Shown here: positions 17,339 to 27,400 of the stretch, in pieces
Layout of the letters: every line of letters starts with the position of its first letter
Position numbering within the stretch: the first letter of the stretch is position 1
Assembly (NCBI GenBank): GCA_023228465.1
Contig: JALOBC010000002.1
Span: 62,001 to 126,000, forward strand
Reading direction: 5' to 3'
DNA: 64,000 nucleotides
Origin: Dokdonella sp.
GTDB taxonomy: Bacteria > Pseudomonadota > Gammaproteobacteria > Xanthomonadales > Rhodanobacteraceae
The notes under the pieces: model-generated
Told to the model about the DNA's origin: nothing
Seen by the model: only the letters and a program-made list of their open reading frames with translations
Database searches by the model: none
Translations under genes and position numbers: made by a program

Positions 17339-18988
17339 TCAGGCGTCGGGATTGTCGATCAGCAGCGCCACCGCGTCCATGCCCGGTCCCCCCAGGCGCG
17401 TGAGGCCGCGGCGCGCGAACAGCGCCAGCGCGGCAGCGGGACGTGCGTCGCCCGAGGCGCGCTCGGCCCAGGCGGCGTGGCGCGCCAGCAGGGCCGCGGC
17501 GAACACGCGCGCCAGGGTGAAGGCGAAGCCGCGCGCGCCGGCTTCCAGCATGTCGCGCTCGCCGGCGTGGCGCGTCAGCCAGGTCGCCGCCTCGGCCAGT
17601 GCCGCGCGGATGCCGTGGCGATCTTCACCCGCCTCGTCGAGCAGCGCGTCGACCGCCTGCTGCAGCGGATCGAGCCCGATCGAGCCGAGCGCGCGCAGGG
17701 TATCCAGGGCGAGCACGTTGGTGGTGCCTTCCCAGATCGGGTACACCTGTGCGTCGCGCAGCAGCAGCGGCATGCCGGTGTTCTCGATGTAGCCGGCGCC
17801 GCCGTAGGCCTCGCAGGCCTCCGAGGCGATCCGCACCGCGAGCTTGCCGGTCCACAGCTTGGCCAGCGGGGTCAGCACGCGCAGCAGGTCGCGGCTGCCG
17901 GCATCGCCATGTTCGACCCGTCCGAGCAGCTCGACCACGTGGAAGGTGAGATGGAAGGCCGCCTCGAATTCGGCGGCCAGCGCGGCCAGCGTGGCGCGGT
18001 GCAGCGGCTGGCCGATCAGTGGCCGCCCGAACACCTCGCGCCGGGCCGCGTGATCCAGTGCGAGGGCCAGGCAGCGGCGCATGCTGGCCACTGCACCCAC
18101 GGCGTTCCAGGTGCGCGTGATGTTGAGTACCGGGGCGATGAGCCGCACCCCATGGGCCGCCTCGCCGATGACCTGTGCACGGGTGCCTTCCAGGTGGATC
18201 TCCGCGGTGGGCAGCTCGCATGTGCCGAGCTTGTCCTTCAGGCGATCCACGCGGATGCCGTTCCAGGCACCGTCCGGCGTGCGTGTCTCCAGGTAGAACA
18301 GGGCCAGCCCGTCGGTGCCGGCCGGGGCACCTTCGGGGCGCGCCAGCGCCAGCGCCATGTCGCCGACCACGGCCGAACTGAACCATTTGCGGCCGTACAG
18401 ACGCCATTCGCCTTGCGCATCACGCCGCGCCAGCGTGCCGGTGCGACCCACGTCCGAGCCGCCGGCGGTTTCCGTCATCCACTGCCCGGACAGCCACAGC
18501 CGGGCCGCATCCCGGGCGAGCAGGCGGGGCAGGGCGCGTTCCATCAGGGCGGTTTCGCCGGCGGCCTTGAGCGCCGTCGCCGCGCCATCGCTCATCGCCA
18601 GCGGGCAGGTGTAGAACTCGCTGGCCACGTGCCACAGGTACACGCGCAGAAACTGGTCGCAGCGCGCGTGGGCGCCGTGGCTGGATGCGTGGCCGGCGGC
18701 GACAAAGCCATAGCGTGCCGTGAGCGCCGCGCCAGCCTGCCAGGTGGGGGTGAGTTCGATGCGATCCACCCGTTCGCCCCAGGCGCCCCATTGCGTGAGT
18801 ACGGGCACCTGCGGCGCGTGCTCCCGGGCGGCCTGCCAGGCCTGCGCGGCGAGCGCGCCGAGGGCGTCGAGATCGGGCTCGATGGCGGCGCGGGTCGTCG
18901 CCGGCAGCGCGCGCCCCAGCCAGGAGCGCAGCACGCGGTCATGCCGGAACTGGTTGTCGAGCGTGGGTGCGGTCTGGATGAAGTCCAT
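17339..18988 (-). CDS. Acyl-CoA dehydrogenase, AidB-like
   Basis: A 549-residue flavoprotein of the AidB branch of acyl-CoA dehydrogenases, longer than the usual ~385 residues because of the extra N- and C-terminal helical parts. The FAD/substrate signature WLSGQWMTETAGGSDVG is clear. It is followed by WRLYGRKWFSSAVVGDMAL, the central beta domain, and the C-terminal CEAYGGAGYIENTGMPLLLR with YPIWEGTTNVLALD. E. coli AidB is induced by alkylating agents and can bind DNA; others are ordinary isovaleryl-CoA-type enzymes. No Ada box was seen, so a role in repair or in acyl-CoA oxidation is open. It is divergent from the LysR gene, which is a candidate regulator. Confidence 0.9.
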   Translation of the reverse strand: MDFIQTAPTLDNQFRHDRVLRSWLGRALPATTRAAIEPDLDALGALAAQAWQAAREHAPQVPVLTQWGAWGERVDRIELTPTWQAGAALTARYGFVAAGHASSHGAHARCDQFLRVYLWHVASEFYTCPLAMSDGAATALKAAGETALMERALPRLLARDAARLWLSGQWMTETAGGSDVGRTGTLARRDAQGEWRLYGRKWFSSAVVGDMALALARPEGAPAGTDGLALFYLETRTPDGAWNGIRVDRLKDKLGTCELPTAEIHLEGTRAQVIGEAAHGVRLIAPVLNITRTWNAVGAVASMRRCLALALDHAARREVFGRPLIGQPLHRATLAALAAEFEAAFHLTFHVVELLGRVEHGDAGSRDLLRVLTPLAKLWTGKLAVRIASEACEAYGGAGYIENTGMPLLLRDAQVYPIWEGTTNVLALDTLRALGSIGLDPLQQAVDALLDEAGEDRHGIRAALAEAATWLTRHAGERDMLEAGARGFAFTLARVFAAALLARHAAWAERASGDARPAAALALFARRGLTRLGGPGMDAVALLIDNPDA

Positions 18989-19182
18989 GGCGGAGCGAAC
19001 CCGGTGGCCTTGGGCTCACCATACGGCGCGGCGCCGTGCCCGGCAAGCTGCGGCGCCCAGTCGTGCGGGTGGCGGGTGTCCCCGCGCCGTCCCGGTCGCC
19101 GCCTGCAGAGGCGACGATGAACCTGCCTGCCGCCGGGCCGATCCTCGCCCGCCGTGCGGGTGTGGTGGAACGTCCCGAGCCG

Positions 19183-19212
19183 TGGACGGGACATTGCTGG
19201 GACCGCAATAAT
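19183..19212 (+). promoter_or_regulatory. Candidate sigma70 promoter for the LysR gene
   Basis: TGGACG (19183-19188) and AATAAT (19207-19212) are separated by 18 bp. Four and five of six positions match the consensus. Transcription would start near 19219, giving a ~25-nt leader that contains the AGGAGA ribosome site before the ATG at 19244. Confidence 0.45.
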
Positions 19213-19243
19213 GCGCGGGATCGTTCACCAGGAGAAACAAGCC

Positions 19244-20179
19244 ATGCTTTCGTCCCCGGTGCTCGACGACCTCAATGATCTCAAGTTCTTTGCCGCGGTG
19301 GTGGAGCACGGCGGCTTTTCGGCCGCCGGCCGCGCCCTTGGCGTGCCCAAGTCGCGCCTGAGCAAGCGGATCGCCCGGCTGGAAGAGCGCCTGGGTGTAC
19401 GCCTGCTGCAGCGGACCACGCGGCGCTTTTCGGTCACGCCAATCGGCGAACGCTTCCATGCCCATTGCCGCGCCGTGCTGGAGGAAGCCCGCGCCGCCCA
19501 GGACGTGGTGGACGCGCTGCGCGCCGAACCGCGCGGCAGCGTGCGCGTGAGCTGCCCGATCGCGCTGGCGCAGACCCTGCTTGCGCAGGTGTTGCCGGAC
19601 TTCGCGCTGGCCTATCCAAAGGTGCAGGTGCGCGTGCTTGCCAGCAACCGCCGCGTGGACGTCATCAACGAGGGTTTCGACCTGGCCATCCGCGTGCGCA
19701 CGCGCCTGGATAGCGATCAGGATCTGGTGCTGCGCAGCTTTGGCCAGTCACGCGTGCGGCTGGTGGCCAGCCCGGCCTTTCTCGATGCCCAGGGTCGGCC
19801 GGCGGGGCCTGCCGACCTGGCGGCCATGCCCTACCTGTCGACGCAGGAGCAGGAAGGCGCCCAGATCGTCCAGTTGATCGACCGCCAGGGCGGGCACACC
19901 GAGGTGACGATGCAGGCGCGCATCATCTGCGGCGAGTTCGCCGTACTGAAGGAAGCCGCCATTCGCGGCGTGGGCGTCGCCGCCTTGCCGGATCTGGTCT
20001 GCGCGTCGGCGGTCGAGCGCGGTGAGCTGGAAGTGGTGCTGCCGGAATGGAGCATGCCGCTCGGCACCATGCACTTCGTGTACCCGAGCCGGCGCGGGCA
20101 GCTCGCCGGTGTGCGCGCCTTCATCGACTTCCTTGCCGAGCGCCTGCCAGGCGCCGTGCAATCGGAAGCGGCACGCTAG
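19244..20179 (+). CDS. LysR-family transcriptional regulator
   Basis: A 311-residue regulator. The N-terminal winged helix-turn-helix (LNDLKFFAAVVEHGGFSAAG, then ALGVPKSRLSKRIARLEERL) is followed by a ~200-residue substrate-binding domain with the typical segment VDVINEGFDLAIRVR. That residue pattern and length match the DsdC/AaeR-like group often controlling nearby oxidoreductase genes. The start is fixed by AGGAGA 8 nt upstream. LysR regulators commonly act on the divergent neighbour, here the AidB-like dehydrogenase and asparaginase-like genes. The inducer is unknown. Confidence 0.95.
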   Translation: MLSSPVLDDLNDLKFFAAVVEHGGFSAAGRALGVPKSRLSKRIARLEERLGVRLLQRTTRRFSVTPIGERFHAHCRAVLEEARAAQDVVDALRAEPRGSVRVSCPIALAQTLLAQVLPDFALAYPKVQVRVLASNRRVDVINEGFDLAIRVRTRLDSDQDLVLRSFGQSRVRLVASPAFLDAQGRPAGPADLAAMPYLSTQEQEGAQIVQLIDRQGGHTEVTMQARIICGEFAVLKEAAIRGVGVAALPDLVCASAVERGELEVVLPEWSMPLGTMHFVYPSRRGQLAGVRAFIDFLAERLPGAVQSEAAR

Positions 20180-20184
20180 GTATC

Positions 20185-20200
20185 GCGGCAGCGGTGCCGC
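20185..20200. terminator. Small hairpin between convergent genes
   Basis: GCGGCA-GCGG-TGCCGC forms a 6-bp stem with a tetraloop six bases after the LysR stop. There is no T tract. Weak evidence; possible terminator for the LysR gene and the convergent DUF2069 gene. Confidence 0.35.
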
Positions 20201-20286
20201 CCTGCCCGGATCGCACGGGCGGGCACCATCGTCGCCGTCCCGGCGCACCCGGGTGCCACCCGCGCGCCTGATGCGGGCAGAGCCGG

Positions 20287-20622
20287 TCAGCGCGCGACCG
20301 TCGCCGGGCGTCGGGAAGCCAGGCCGAGGCTGGCGATCAGCAGGGCGCAGAGCACCGCTTCGACCAGCGCCGGCACGCGCGCGGCCGGGGTCACCCAGGC
20401 CGCGACGAGGCCGTGGCAGAAATAGAACAGCGCCAGCATGCCCGCCCACAGCAGCATGCGTCGCGTACCGCTGCGCAGCGCCAGCAGCGGCAGCAGCAGC
20501 GGTGGCAGCATCAGCGCCAGCGCCAGCCCCGGCCGCGTCGGCGGTGCCAGCCACAGGTACCAGGCCGGCTGCAGCAGCACCAGCGCCAGCCAGCTGGCCA
20601 GGCCGAGGGTGTGCGCGCTCAC
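20287..20622 (-). CDS. DUF2069 membrane protein
   Basis: A 111-residue membrane protein of the DUF2069 family, with about four hydrophobic helices (LGLASWLALVLLQPAWYLW, GLALALMLPPLLLPLLAL, MLLWAGMLALFYFCHG, LVEAVLCALLIASLGL). The GTG at 20622 is taken as the start because the resulting protein has the family's usual length. The ATG 35 codons upstream would add a Pro-rich, non-family leader. In related genomes this family sits next to wrbA and yihY; here yihY is divergent and nearby. Function is unknown. Confidence 0.8.
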   Translation of the reverse strand: MSAHTLGLASWLALVLLQPAWYLWLAPPTRPGLALALMLPPLLLPLLALRSGTRRMLLWAGMLALFYFCHGLVAAWVTPAARVPALVEAVLCALLIASLGLASRRPATVAR

Positions 20623-20852
20623 GAGCGGACCGCCGCCACGACATCGGTCGGGCGCAGGCTGCGGCAGCGGTGGTGGATCGGGTGGCGCAGTGGCATGGAA
20701 TGCTGGATGGCACGACCGGGTAGGCAAAGCATAGCGGCAGCGCGCGGCCGACCGGTAGCCGCCGCCCGCGCAGCGGGTCGGGAGCCGTGCAACGCGGCAG
20801 GCATGTATGCTCTGCTCCCCGGAATGCCAGGGTGCAAAAGCAGACCCGTACC

Positions 20853-22148
20853 ATGCCCAGCGGCCTGAAGAAGTTCATCCGCCCGCCGGCCGAGCGCGAA
20901 CGCATGCTGGCGTTCCTGCAGTTCACCTGGCAACGTTTTCTTGAGGACCGCTGCCTGCAGACCGCCGGTGCGCTGGCCTACACCTCGCTGTTTGCCCTGG
21001 TGCCGTTGACCGCCGCCGTACTTGGCGTTCTGGCGGCGTTCCCGGTGTTTGCCGACTGGCGCGGGGAACTCACCTCGTGGGTATTCGAGAACTTCGTGCC
21101 GGCGGCCGGCAGCACGGTGCAGGGTTACATCACCGAGTTTGCCGACAGCGCCCGCAAGGCCACCGCGGTGGGTGTGCTGGTGCTGCTGTTCAGCGCCGTG
21201 TCGCTGATGATCAGCGTCGAGGATGCCTTCAATCGCATCTGGCGCGTGCGGGTGGCGCGCCGGGCAGTGTCGCGCTTCGTCATCTACTGGACCGCGCTGA
21301 CCCTGGGACCCCTGCTGCTGGTGGCGGCGCTGGCGCTCAGTTCGTATGCCTTCGCGCTGCCCTTCATCGATGCCGCCGAGGCGCAGTTTTCGATCAAGGC
21401 CCGGGTGCTGGCGGTGCTGCCGTTCCTGATCACCTGGGCGACCCTGGCTGCGGCCTTCGTGGTCATTCCCAACCGCAGCGTGCGCATTGCCCATGCCGTG
21501 TTCGGTGCGCTCATCGCGGCCGTGCTGTTCGAGGCGGCCAAGCGCGGCTTCGCACTGTACGCGCTGAACCTTGCCAGCTACCAGCGCGTCTACGGTGCGC
21601 TGGCGCTGATCCCGATCTTCATCCTGTGGATGTATCTGTCCTGGGTCATCGTGCTGCTCGGGGCGTCCATCACGGCCTCGGCCAGTGCCTTCGACTACCG
21701 GCCGCGCAGCTTGCGCCTGCCGCACGGGCACGAGTTCGCCGGCCTGCTGCGCGTGCTTGCCGAACTGGCCGCCGCGCAGCGCCTGGGTCAGGGTTGCACG
21801 GGTGAGGAGCTGCGCACGCGGTTGCCGTTCCTGACCGACGATCTCCTGCAACGCTATCTTGGTGATCTGCAGCGGGCCGGAGTGATCCAGCGCGGCGAGC
21901 TGGGGGAATGGCTGGTGGTGCGCGATCTTGCCCAGGTGCGCCTGCGCGAGCTCTATGCCGAGGGCCGCTACCGCCTGGCGCTGGAGGCCCCGCCGCCGGT
22001 GCTCGAGTTGCGCGCCGACGTGGCGCAGCGCCTGCACCGCGCGGGCGGCGCGGTGGCGCGGGGCCTGGACATCAGTCTCGCCGAGCTTTTCGCCGCCGAT
22101 GTACCATTGCAGGCCGATCCGAATGACGCCGCCCCGGAGCGCGCATGA
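20853..22148 (+). CDS. YihY/BrkB family inner membrane protein
   Basis: A 431-residue protein. Residues ~35-290 form the six-helix YihY core (CLQTAGALAYTSLFALVPL, the family signature, then VEDAFNRIWRV and YALNLASYQRVYGALALIP). A ~130-residue cytoplasmic C-terminal extension resembling a winged helix follows (TGEELRTRLPFLTDDLLQRY). YihY was once misnamed ribonuclease BN; its true role is unclear. The ATG at 20853 begins the conserved region; the frame is open 22 codons further upstream without homology. Its stop overlaps the next gene's start (ATGA). Confidence 0.92.
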   Translation: MPSGLKKFIRPPAERERMLAFLQFTWQRFLEDRCLQTAGALAYTSLFALVPLTAAVLGVLAAFPVFADWRGELTSWVFENFVPAAGSTVQGYITEFADSARKATAVGVLVLLFSAVSLMISVEDAFNRIWRVRVARRAVSRFVIYWTALTLGPLLLVAALALSSYAFALPFIDAAEAQFSIKARVLAVLPFLITWATLAAAFVVIPNRSVRIAHAVFGALIAAVLFEAAKRGFALYALNLASYQRVYGALALIPIFILWMYLSWVIVLLGASITASASAFDYRPRSLRLPHGHEFAGLLRVLAELAAAQRLGQGCTGEELRTRLPFLTDDLLQRYLGDLQRAGVIQRGELGEWLVVRDLAQVRLRELYAEGRYRLALEAPPPVLELRADVAQRLHRAGGAVARGLDISLAELFAADVPLQADPNDAAPERA

Positions 22149-22639
22149 AGCCATTCCGCCCGTTCCGTTTCACCCTGCTGCTGCTCGCAGCACTGCTGGC
22201 CTGTCCCGCCATGGCCAGTGAGGCTCCCGCGCGGCCGCAGCTCAAGGTCGAGACGCTCGATGGCGCTACCTTCGAGCTTGCCGCCCAACGCGGCAAGTGG
22301 GTGATCGTCAACTTCTGGGCCACCTGGTGCTCGCCCTGCATCAAGGAGATGCCGGATATTTCCGCGTATGTCGCGGCGCATGCCAACGTGAGCGCGATCG
22401 GCCTCGCCTACGAGGACACCGACAAGGCCGAAATCATTGCCTTCGCCAAGGCGCATCCGGTGAGCTATCCCCTGGCACAGGTGGATATGTTCGAGCCGCC
22501 GGCCGGCTTCGAAGCGCCGCGCGGTCTGCCGACGACCTGGTTGATCGCGCCCGACGGCCGGGTCGCAAGCCGCTTCATGGGCCCGATCACCGCGCGTGAC
22601 CTGGACCGGGCCATCGCCGCGGGTGTGCCGGAAAAGTAG
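22145..22639 (+). CDS. TlpA/ResA-like thiol:disulfide oxidoreductase
   Basis: A 164-residue exported thioredoxin-fold protein. It has a signal peptide (hydrophobic LLLLAALLACPAMA, cleavage near MAS) and the active-site motif WATWCSPCIKEMP (Cys-Ser-Pro-Cys). The cis-proline loop follows in GLPTTWLIAPDGR. Such proteins reduce periplasmic disulfides, for example in cytochrome c maturation. The start overlaps the YihY stop, so the two are coupled, and the acylphosphatase gene follows 12 nt later. Confidence 0.93.
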   Translation: MKPFRPFRFTLLLLAALLACPAMASEAPARPQLKVETLDGATFELAAQRGKWVIVNFWATWCSPCIKEMPDISAYVAAHANVSAIGLAYEDTDKAEIIAFAKAHPVSYPLAQVDMFEPPAGFEAPRGLPTTWLIAPDGRVASRFMGPITARDLDRAIAAGVPEK

Positions 22640-22651
22640 GAGGTGATGGGT

Positions 22652-22918
22652 ATGGCGAGCGCGCGATTCCTGGTATCAGGTCACGTCCAGGGCGTGTTCT
22701 TCCGCGCCTCCACGCGTGAGCGCGCCCTGGCGCTCGGTCTCACCGGCCATGCAAGCAACCTGCCTGATGGTCGCGTCGAAGTGGTGGCCAGCGGCACGCC
22801 CGATGCGTTGGCACTGCTCGAGGCCTGGTTGCAGGAAGGCCCGCCGGCCGCGCGCGTCGAGCACGTCGAGCGGCAGGCCATCGACGATCCGCAGACCGAA
22901 GGGTTCGGCGCCCACTGA
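22652..22918 (+). CDS. acyP: Acylphosphatase
   Basis: An 88-residue enzyme hydrolysing acyl phosphates. The diagnostic motifs are [20 protein letters not shown], with the catalytic Arg in VFFR, and [17 protein letters not shown], with the catalytic Asn. The start is fixed by AGGAGG ending 8 nt before this ATG; earlier in-frame start codons overlap the ribosome site. It is the third gene of the yihY-tlpA-acyP unit and is convergent with kbl (18-nt gap). Confidence 0.95.
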   Translation: MASARFLVSGHVQGVFFRASTRERALALGLTGHASNLPDGRVEVVASGTPDALALLEAWLQEGPPAARVEHVERQAIDDPQTEGFGAH

Positions 22919-22936
22919 CCGGCGCGCCGTACCTGC

Positions 22937-24130
22937 TCAGGCGCCGATGACGCCGAGCTTGCGGCCCACCTTGATGAAGGCATCGACCGCCTGGTCGATC
23001 TGCGCGGTCGTGTGCGCCGCGCTCATCTGCGTGCGGATGCGCGCCTCGCCTTCGGGAACCACCGGGAAGAAGAAGCCGATCACGTAGATGCCCTCGTCGA
23101 GCAGCTCGCGGGCAAACTCCTGGGCCAGCTTGGCATCGTGCAGCATCACCGGGACGATCGGGTGGTTGCCGGCCTTCAGTTCGAAACCGGCCGCGGCCAT
23201 GCGTTCGCGGAAGCGGTCGGCATTGGCCTGCAGCCGCTCGCGTAGCGCCTGGCCGTGATCCATCATTTCGAACACCTTGATCGACGCGGCGACCAGCGGC
23301 GGGGGCAGGGCATTGGAGAACAGGTAGGGTCGCGAGCGCTGGCGCAGCAGGTCGATGATCGCCTGGCGACCTGTGGTGAATCCTCCCGAGCCGCCCCCCA
23401 GCGCCTTGCCGAGCGTCGAGGTGAAGATGTCGACCTCGTCCATCACGCCCAGCAGTTCCGCCGAGCCGCGTCCGGTCGCACCGACGAAGCCGGTGGCGTG
23501 CGAGTCGTCCACCATCAGCAGCGCGTTGTACTTCTTCTTCAGCGCCACGATCTTGTCGAGCTTGGCCAGATAGCCGTCCATCGAGAACACGCCATCGGTG
23601 GCGATCAGGCGCGTGCGCTTGTCCTGGGTCTCGGTAAGGTGCTGCTCCAGCGCGGCCATGTCACTGTTCGGGTAGCGCCGCCGCTCGGCCTTGCACAGGC
23701 GGATGCCATCGATGATCGAGGCGTGGTTGAGCGCGTCGGAGATCACCGCGTCCTCATCGGAGAGGATCGTCTCGAACAGGCCGGTATTGGCATCGAAGCA
23801 GCTGGTGTAGAGGATCGCGTCGTCGGTGCCGAAGAATCGGGCGATGGTGCGTTCCAGTTCCGTGTGCAGGTCCTGGGTGCCGCAGATGAAGCGCACCGAG
23901 GCCATGCCGAAACCATGCGTGTCCAGCGCCGCCTTGGCCGCGGCGATGATGTCCGGATGATCGGCCAGGCCCAGATAGTTGTTGGCGCAGAAGTTCAGCA
24001 CCTCGCCGGCCTCGCGCGTGCTGATCGCCGCCGACTGCGGGGTGGTGATGATGCGTTCGGTCTTGTACAGCCCCTGCTCGCGGATGGATGCAAGCTCGGC
24101 CTCGAGGCGGGTGCGGGCGGGGTAGGTCAT
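22937..24130 (-). CDS. kbl: Glycine C-acetyltransferase (2-amino-3-ketobutyrate CoA ligase)
   Basis: A 397-residue PLP enzyme that splits 2-amino-3-ketobutyrate with CoA into glycine and acetyl-CoA, the second step of threonine catabolism. It matches E. coli Kbl almost end to end. Landmarks are [43 protein letters not shown] and the PLP lysine Lys242 in [13 protein letters not shown]. The start has GGAG 8-9 nt upstream, and the 15 in-frame residues before it are not part of the family. The partner threonine dehydrogenase (tdh) is not in the window, so 2-amino-3-ketobutyrate must come from a gene elsewhere. Confidence 0.97.
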   Translation of the reverse strand: MTYPARTRLEAELASIREQGLYKTERIITTPQSAAISTREAGEVLNFCANNYLGLADHPDIIAAAKAALDTHGFGMASVRFICGTQDLHTELERTIARFFGTDDAILYTSCFDANTGLFETILSDEDAVISDALNHASIIDGIRLCKAERRRYPNSDMAALEQHLTETQDKRTRLIATDGVFSMDGYLAKLDKIVALKKKYNALLMVDDSHATGFVGATGRGSAELLGVMDEVDIFTSTLGKALGGGSGGFTTGRQAIIDLLRQRSRPYLFSNALPPPLVAASIKVFEMMDHGQALRERLQANADRFRERMAAAGFELKAGNHPIVPVMLHDAKLAQEFARELLDEGIYVIGFFFPVVPEGEARIRTQMSAAHTTAQIDQAVDAFIKVGRKLGVIGA

Positions 24131-24283
24131 GACGGGAACTCCGGAAGCGAAGCGTGCATTGTCGCCGATCCGCACATCACCTCAAAGCAAGGCGACGGTG
24201 GCGCGGGCGGCGCCTTGCCCGTCGGACCTTGCGTGGCGGACGGTACTGGCTGGGCGTGCCCGCCTGCGTGGATGCGGCGCTGG

Positions 24284-24303
24284 GCCCCGGCGTGCGCCGG
24301 GGC
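24284..24303. repeat. REP-like 9-bp palindrome
   Basis: GCCCCGGCG (24284-24292) and CGCCGGGGC (24295-24303) form a perfect palindrome around TG. A related GC-rich block occurs ~85 bp further on. This looks like one unit of a short dispersed palindromic element. Copy number in the genome cannot be judged from one window. Confidence 0.5.
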
Positions 24304-24353
24304 GATGAGCCGCAGGTTCCATGTCGGCCCGGGCGATGAACGGGCGCTTCGCG

Positions 24354-24398
24354 TCCGGCGGCGCGACGAGGACGAGGCGGCGCCCCGCGTCCGCCGGA
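24354..24398. repeat. REP-like imperfect stem-loop
   Basis: Arms TCCGGCGG (24354-24361) and CCGCCGGA (24391-24398) enclose an interior with further pairing potential (GGCGC with GCGCC). It contains the tandem GACGAGGACGAGG. It sits 51 nt beyond the first palindrome and ~70 nt from the end of the G8-protein gene, so it could also act in 3'-end formation. Confidence 0.4.
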
Positions 24399-24466
24399 GT
24401 GACGGAGTGGGGCTGCGCTTCACGGCCGCGCCCGGCCGGTTCGGCGCGCCCGCGTGCCGGTGCCGT

Positions 24467-27400
24467 TCAGCCGTTGCAGAAGTCCTCGGGGTGCAGGTCC
24501 GCCTCGTTCGGGCAGCCGTCGAAGGGGGGCGCGATGGGCGTCAGCGGCGTGTCCCAGGGCGCAACGCGCTGCACGCAGGTCGAGGGTGGGCGGATCACGC
24601 GCATGTCCGGCCCCTGTGCGGTCCTGAATTCGGCCGGCAGGGTGAAATTGAAACCGATGCAGCCGCCCTTGGGGCAATCCGGCAGAGTCTGGGTCCAGGA
24701 ACATGCCGCGTTGTCGGCGCCAGCGTTGCCGACGCATTGATCCCCCTGCAGGTGGCAGAAGGATTGCGGTTTGCACTTGTCCTTGAGTGCCTGGGCATAG
24801 GCCCTGCGCATTTCGGCAAGGCCGAAATCGGCAGTCGCGATCTTGAGCTCCACGATGCCGGTGGAGGGATTGTTCGCGTACCACCCGGCGCGCTTCTCGG
24901 CGATCGGCCCGGCATCGGTGAAGGCCGGCGGATCGGTGCCGAGCAGGGAGCGCTCCAGGCGGATGCTCGCCGGGTCGAAGCCGGTGTCCTTGCCGACGTA
25001 GAAGCGGTAGGTCAGTTCGGTTTCCTCATCGGCGAACAGCAGATACACGTGATAGTTCCCTCCGGCCTTGAACACGTTGACCGCGCAATCGGTCCTGTTG
25101 CCTTTGCGTGGATTGCAATTGGCGGCGAACTGGACGTTTCTCGGCACCGACGTATCGAAGTAGTAGGTACCGCCATCCACCGTGAGGGAGCTGCGCTGGC
25201 CGGTGTCCTGGCCCATCATGCGGATGCTGCGATCGGACCCGCGATCGGCGACGGGCATCCGGTCCTGACGCCACAGCGGGACGCCGTAGCAGCCCTCGTT
25301 GGTGCAGGAGCTGTTCCAGTCGCCGCTGTTGATGTTCACGTCCCGCCCGTCCACGTAGTTCGCCTTGAGTGCGCATGCGCGGGTGCGCGCGCAGTCCGGA
25401 TAGATCGCCGTCGTCACGTAGTGGTAGGGGCTGGTTCGCGATGATTCGGCCGACTTGCATTCGGTCGAGTCGATCGGGCCGGCGAAGAATGCGTCATTGT
25501 TGACCACGGTGGTGTCGATGAAGCCGGTCAGGGTGCCGTCGTTGTCGTTCAGCACGGTCTGCCGGTCGATGCTGGTGAAGCCCTTGAAGGTATCGGCATT
25601 CCAGATGCAGTAGTTGTCGGCGAGCTTGTCATAGTCGGTTTCGAGCGTGCCTTCCTTGAAAAACGGCGTGAGCACGAAGTGGCGGGTCTCCACGTTCTCG
25701 AAATAGAGATTCTGCGAGTGGAACGCGGGTGGGTAGTAGAAGCCGTTGGGCTGTTTCCAGCCGATCGCCGCATTCGGCATGAAGCAGGAATTGCTGGCCT
25801 TGTCCTTCTGCAGCGCGATGGTGCTGCCCGCGGTCCAGCGACTCTCCAGGCCGGATGGCGTCCGGCAGTGGCCGACCTTGTTCGCCATGTCCACGCTCGG
25901 CGTGCAGTCGTCGATCCTGCGGTGGTGGATATCGAGGTAGGTGTTGGATGCCTGGAACGCGGGTCCGTCGTAAACGCTGAACAGGCGCTGGTACATGCCG
26001 AAGTTGTCGAGCTGGAAGGTGAGGCCTTCCTCGCTGGACACGCAGCGATCGACCGGGCGGTGGCCGTTGCTCATCGTTTCGCAGGCCAGTGCCTCCGGGT
26101 TGAAGGGGCCGCCGTCCGATGCAAAGGGATTGTCTGGCTGGGTCACGCCGACGAAGGCGCTCTTGCGCACCAGCGCCCAGTGGCCGGGTACCACGTCCGA
26201 TTCCGTATAGCCGCCCCCGGTGACCATGGTCAGGCCGGCCTGCTGGATGTCGGTAAGCGCGCTGTCGGTAACCAGGAACCATTGCGGGCGCAGCCAGATG
26301 GCAGCGAAGTTGAAAGGCGCCCAGTTGAACGAAGTGGTGTAACCCGAGAGAACCGTCACCATGCAATCGTCGAGCGCGCCCGCACCGCAGCGCACCGGCA
26401 TGACACTGCAGTCCTCCGCAGTGCAGCGCGTGGCAAAGCGCCCGCCACCCGGGTCCACGTTGGGGTAGTAGCTGGCGTCCGGCTGATTGCGGGCCAGTGG
26501 ATTGGGAATCGGCTCCATCTTGGGCATGGCCGGGTCGCCGCCCATTTGTACGCCGTGGCAGGCAGCGGTACCGCCCACGGTCTGGAACGAGGTCATCGCG
26601 GTGGAGCAGAAATTGCCGTCGAAGGACTTCAGCGGAGTCATGCCGGCGCGGGCCATCGAGCTTTGCATCGAAGCGTAGGAAGTCCACTTCATGGCCGCCG
26701 ACATGCCACTGTTGGTGCCTGGCACCAGCCAGTAGCACACCCCGCAGGTGCCGGCGCCGACGGCCATGTTGTCCTTGAAATCGTTCCAGCCGTTCATGAT
26801 CCAGAACACGGTCGGGTGGTCGTAGTCCGACTTGTAGGGGATCTGATCGGCGTCGGTGGCGTAGCTGTTCGGTGCGGCGAGGATGCCCGGTACCTTGCGC
26901 GGATTCTGCGGGTTGTCCACGGCCGCGCGGGCGAATACCCCAAGGTTGCCGATCAGCGCGTTGTCGGTCTCGGTGCCGTCTTCCAGGTAGAAGCCGTGGC
27001 CGATCGACTTCAGGCCCACGTTGCGCTCCAGGTGCACGTTCTGCGTGCCGTGCAGCACGACCCAGCGGGTCATGGACTCGTTGATGGTGGAATCACGCAG
27101 GAAGGTGTCCGCGGGCGCGCGGCGCACGTGGTGGAAGTGCACCGGATAGCGGCCGATGACGCCGCCCTGGCCGAGCTGGCGGAACTCCACGCCTTGCATC
27201 TGCACCTTCTCGATACCCTGGCGGATCACCACCTGGCCGCCGTAGTAGTAATGCGTGGATTCGGGCGGAAAGGCATCGTCCTGCGTGTCGCCGGCGGAAA
27301 CGATGCGGATCGAACGGTTCAATATGCCAACCGCCGCGCGCGTTTCCACGGCTTCCTCGTTGCTTGTGCGGGTCGGGCCGATGTCGATCGGGGTCTGGCC

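Larger units (their letters stand above)
24131..24466. other. Intergenic region with hairpin repeats, 336 nt
   Basis: No gene is seen here. The stretch lies between the kbl start and the stop of the G8-protein gene and is unusually rich in GC palindromes, two of which are listed separately. The pattern resembles dispersed intergenic repeats of Xanthomonadales. Confidence 0.5.
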
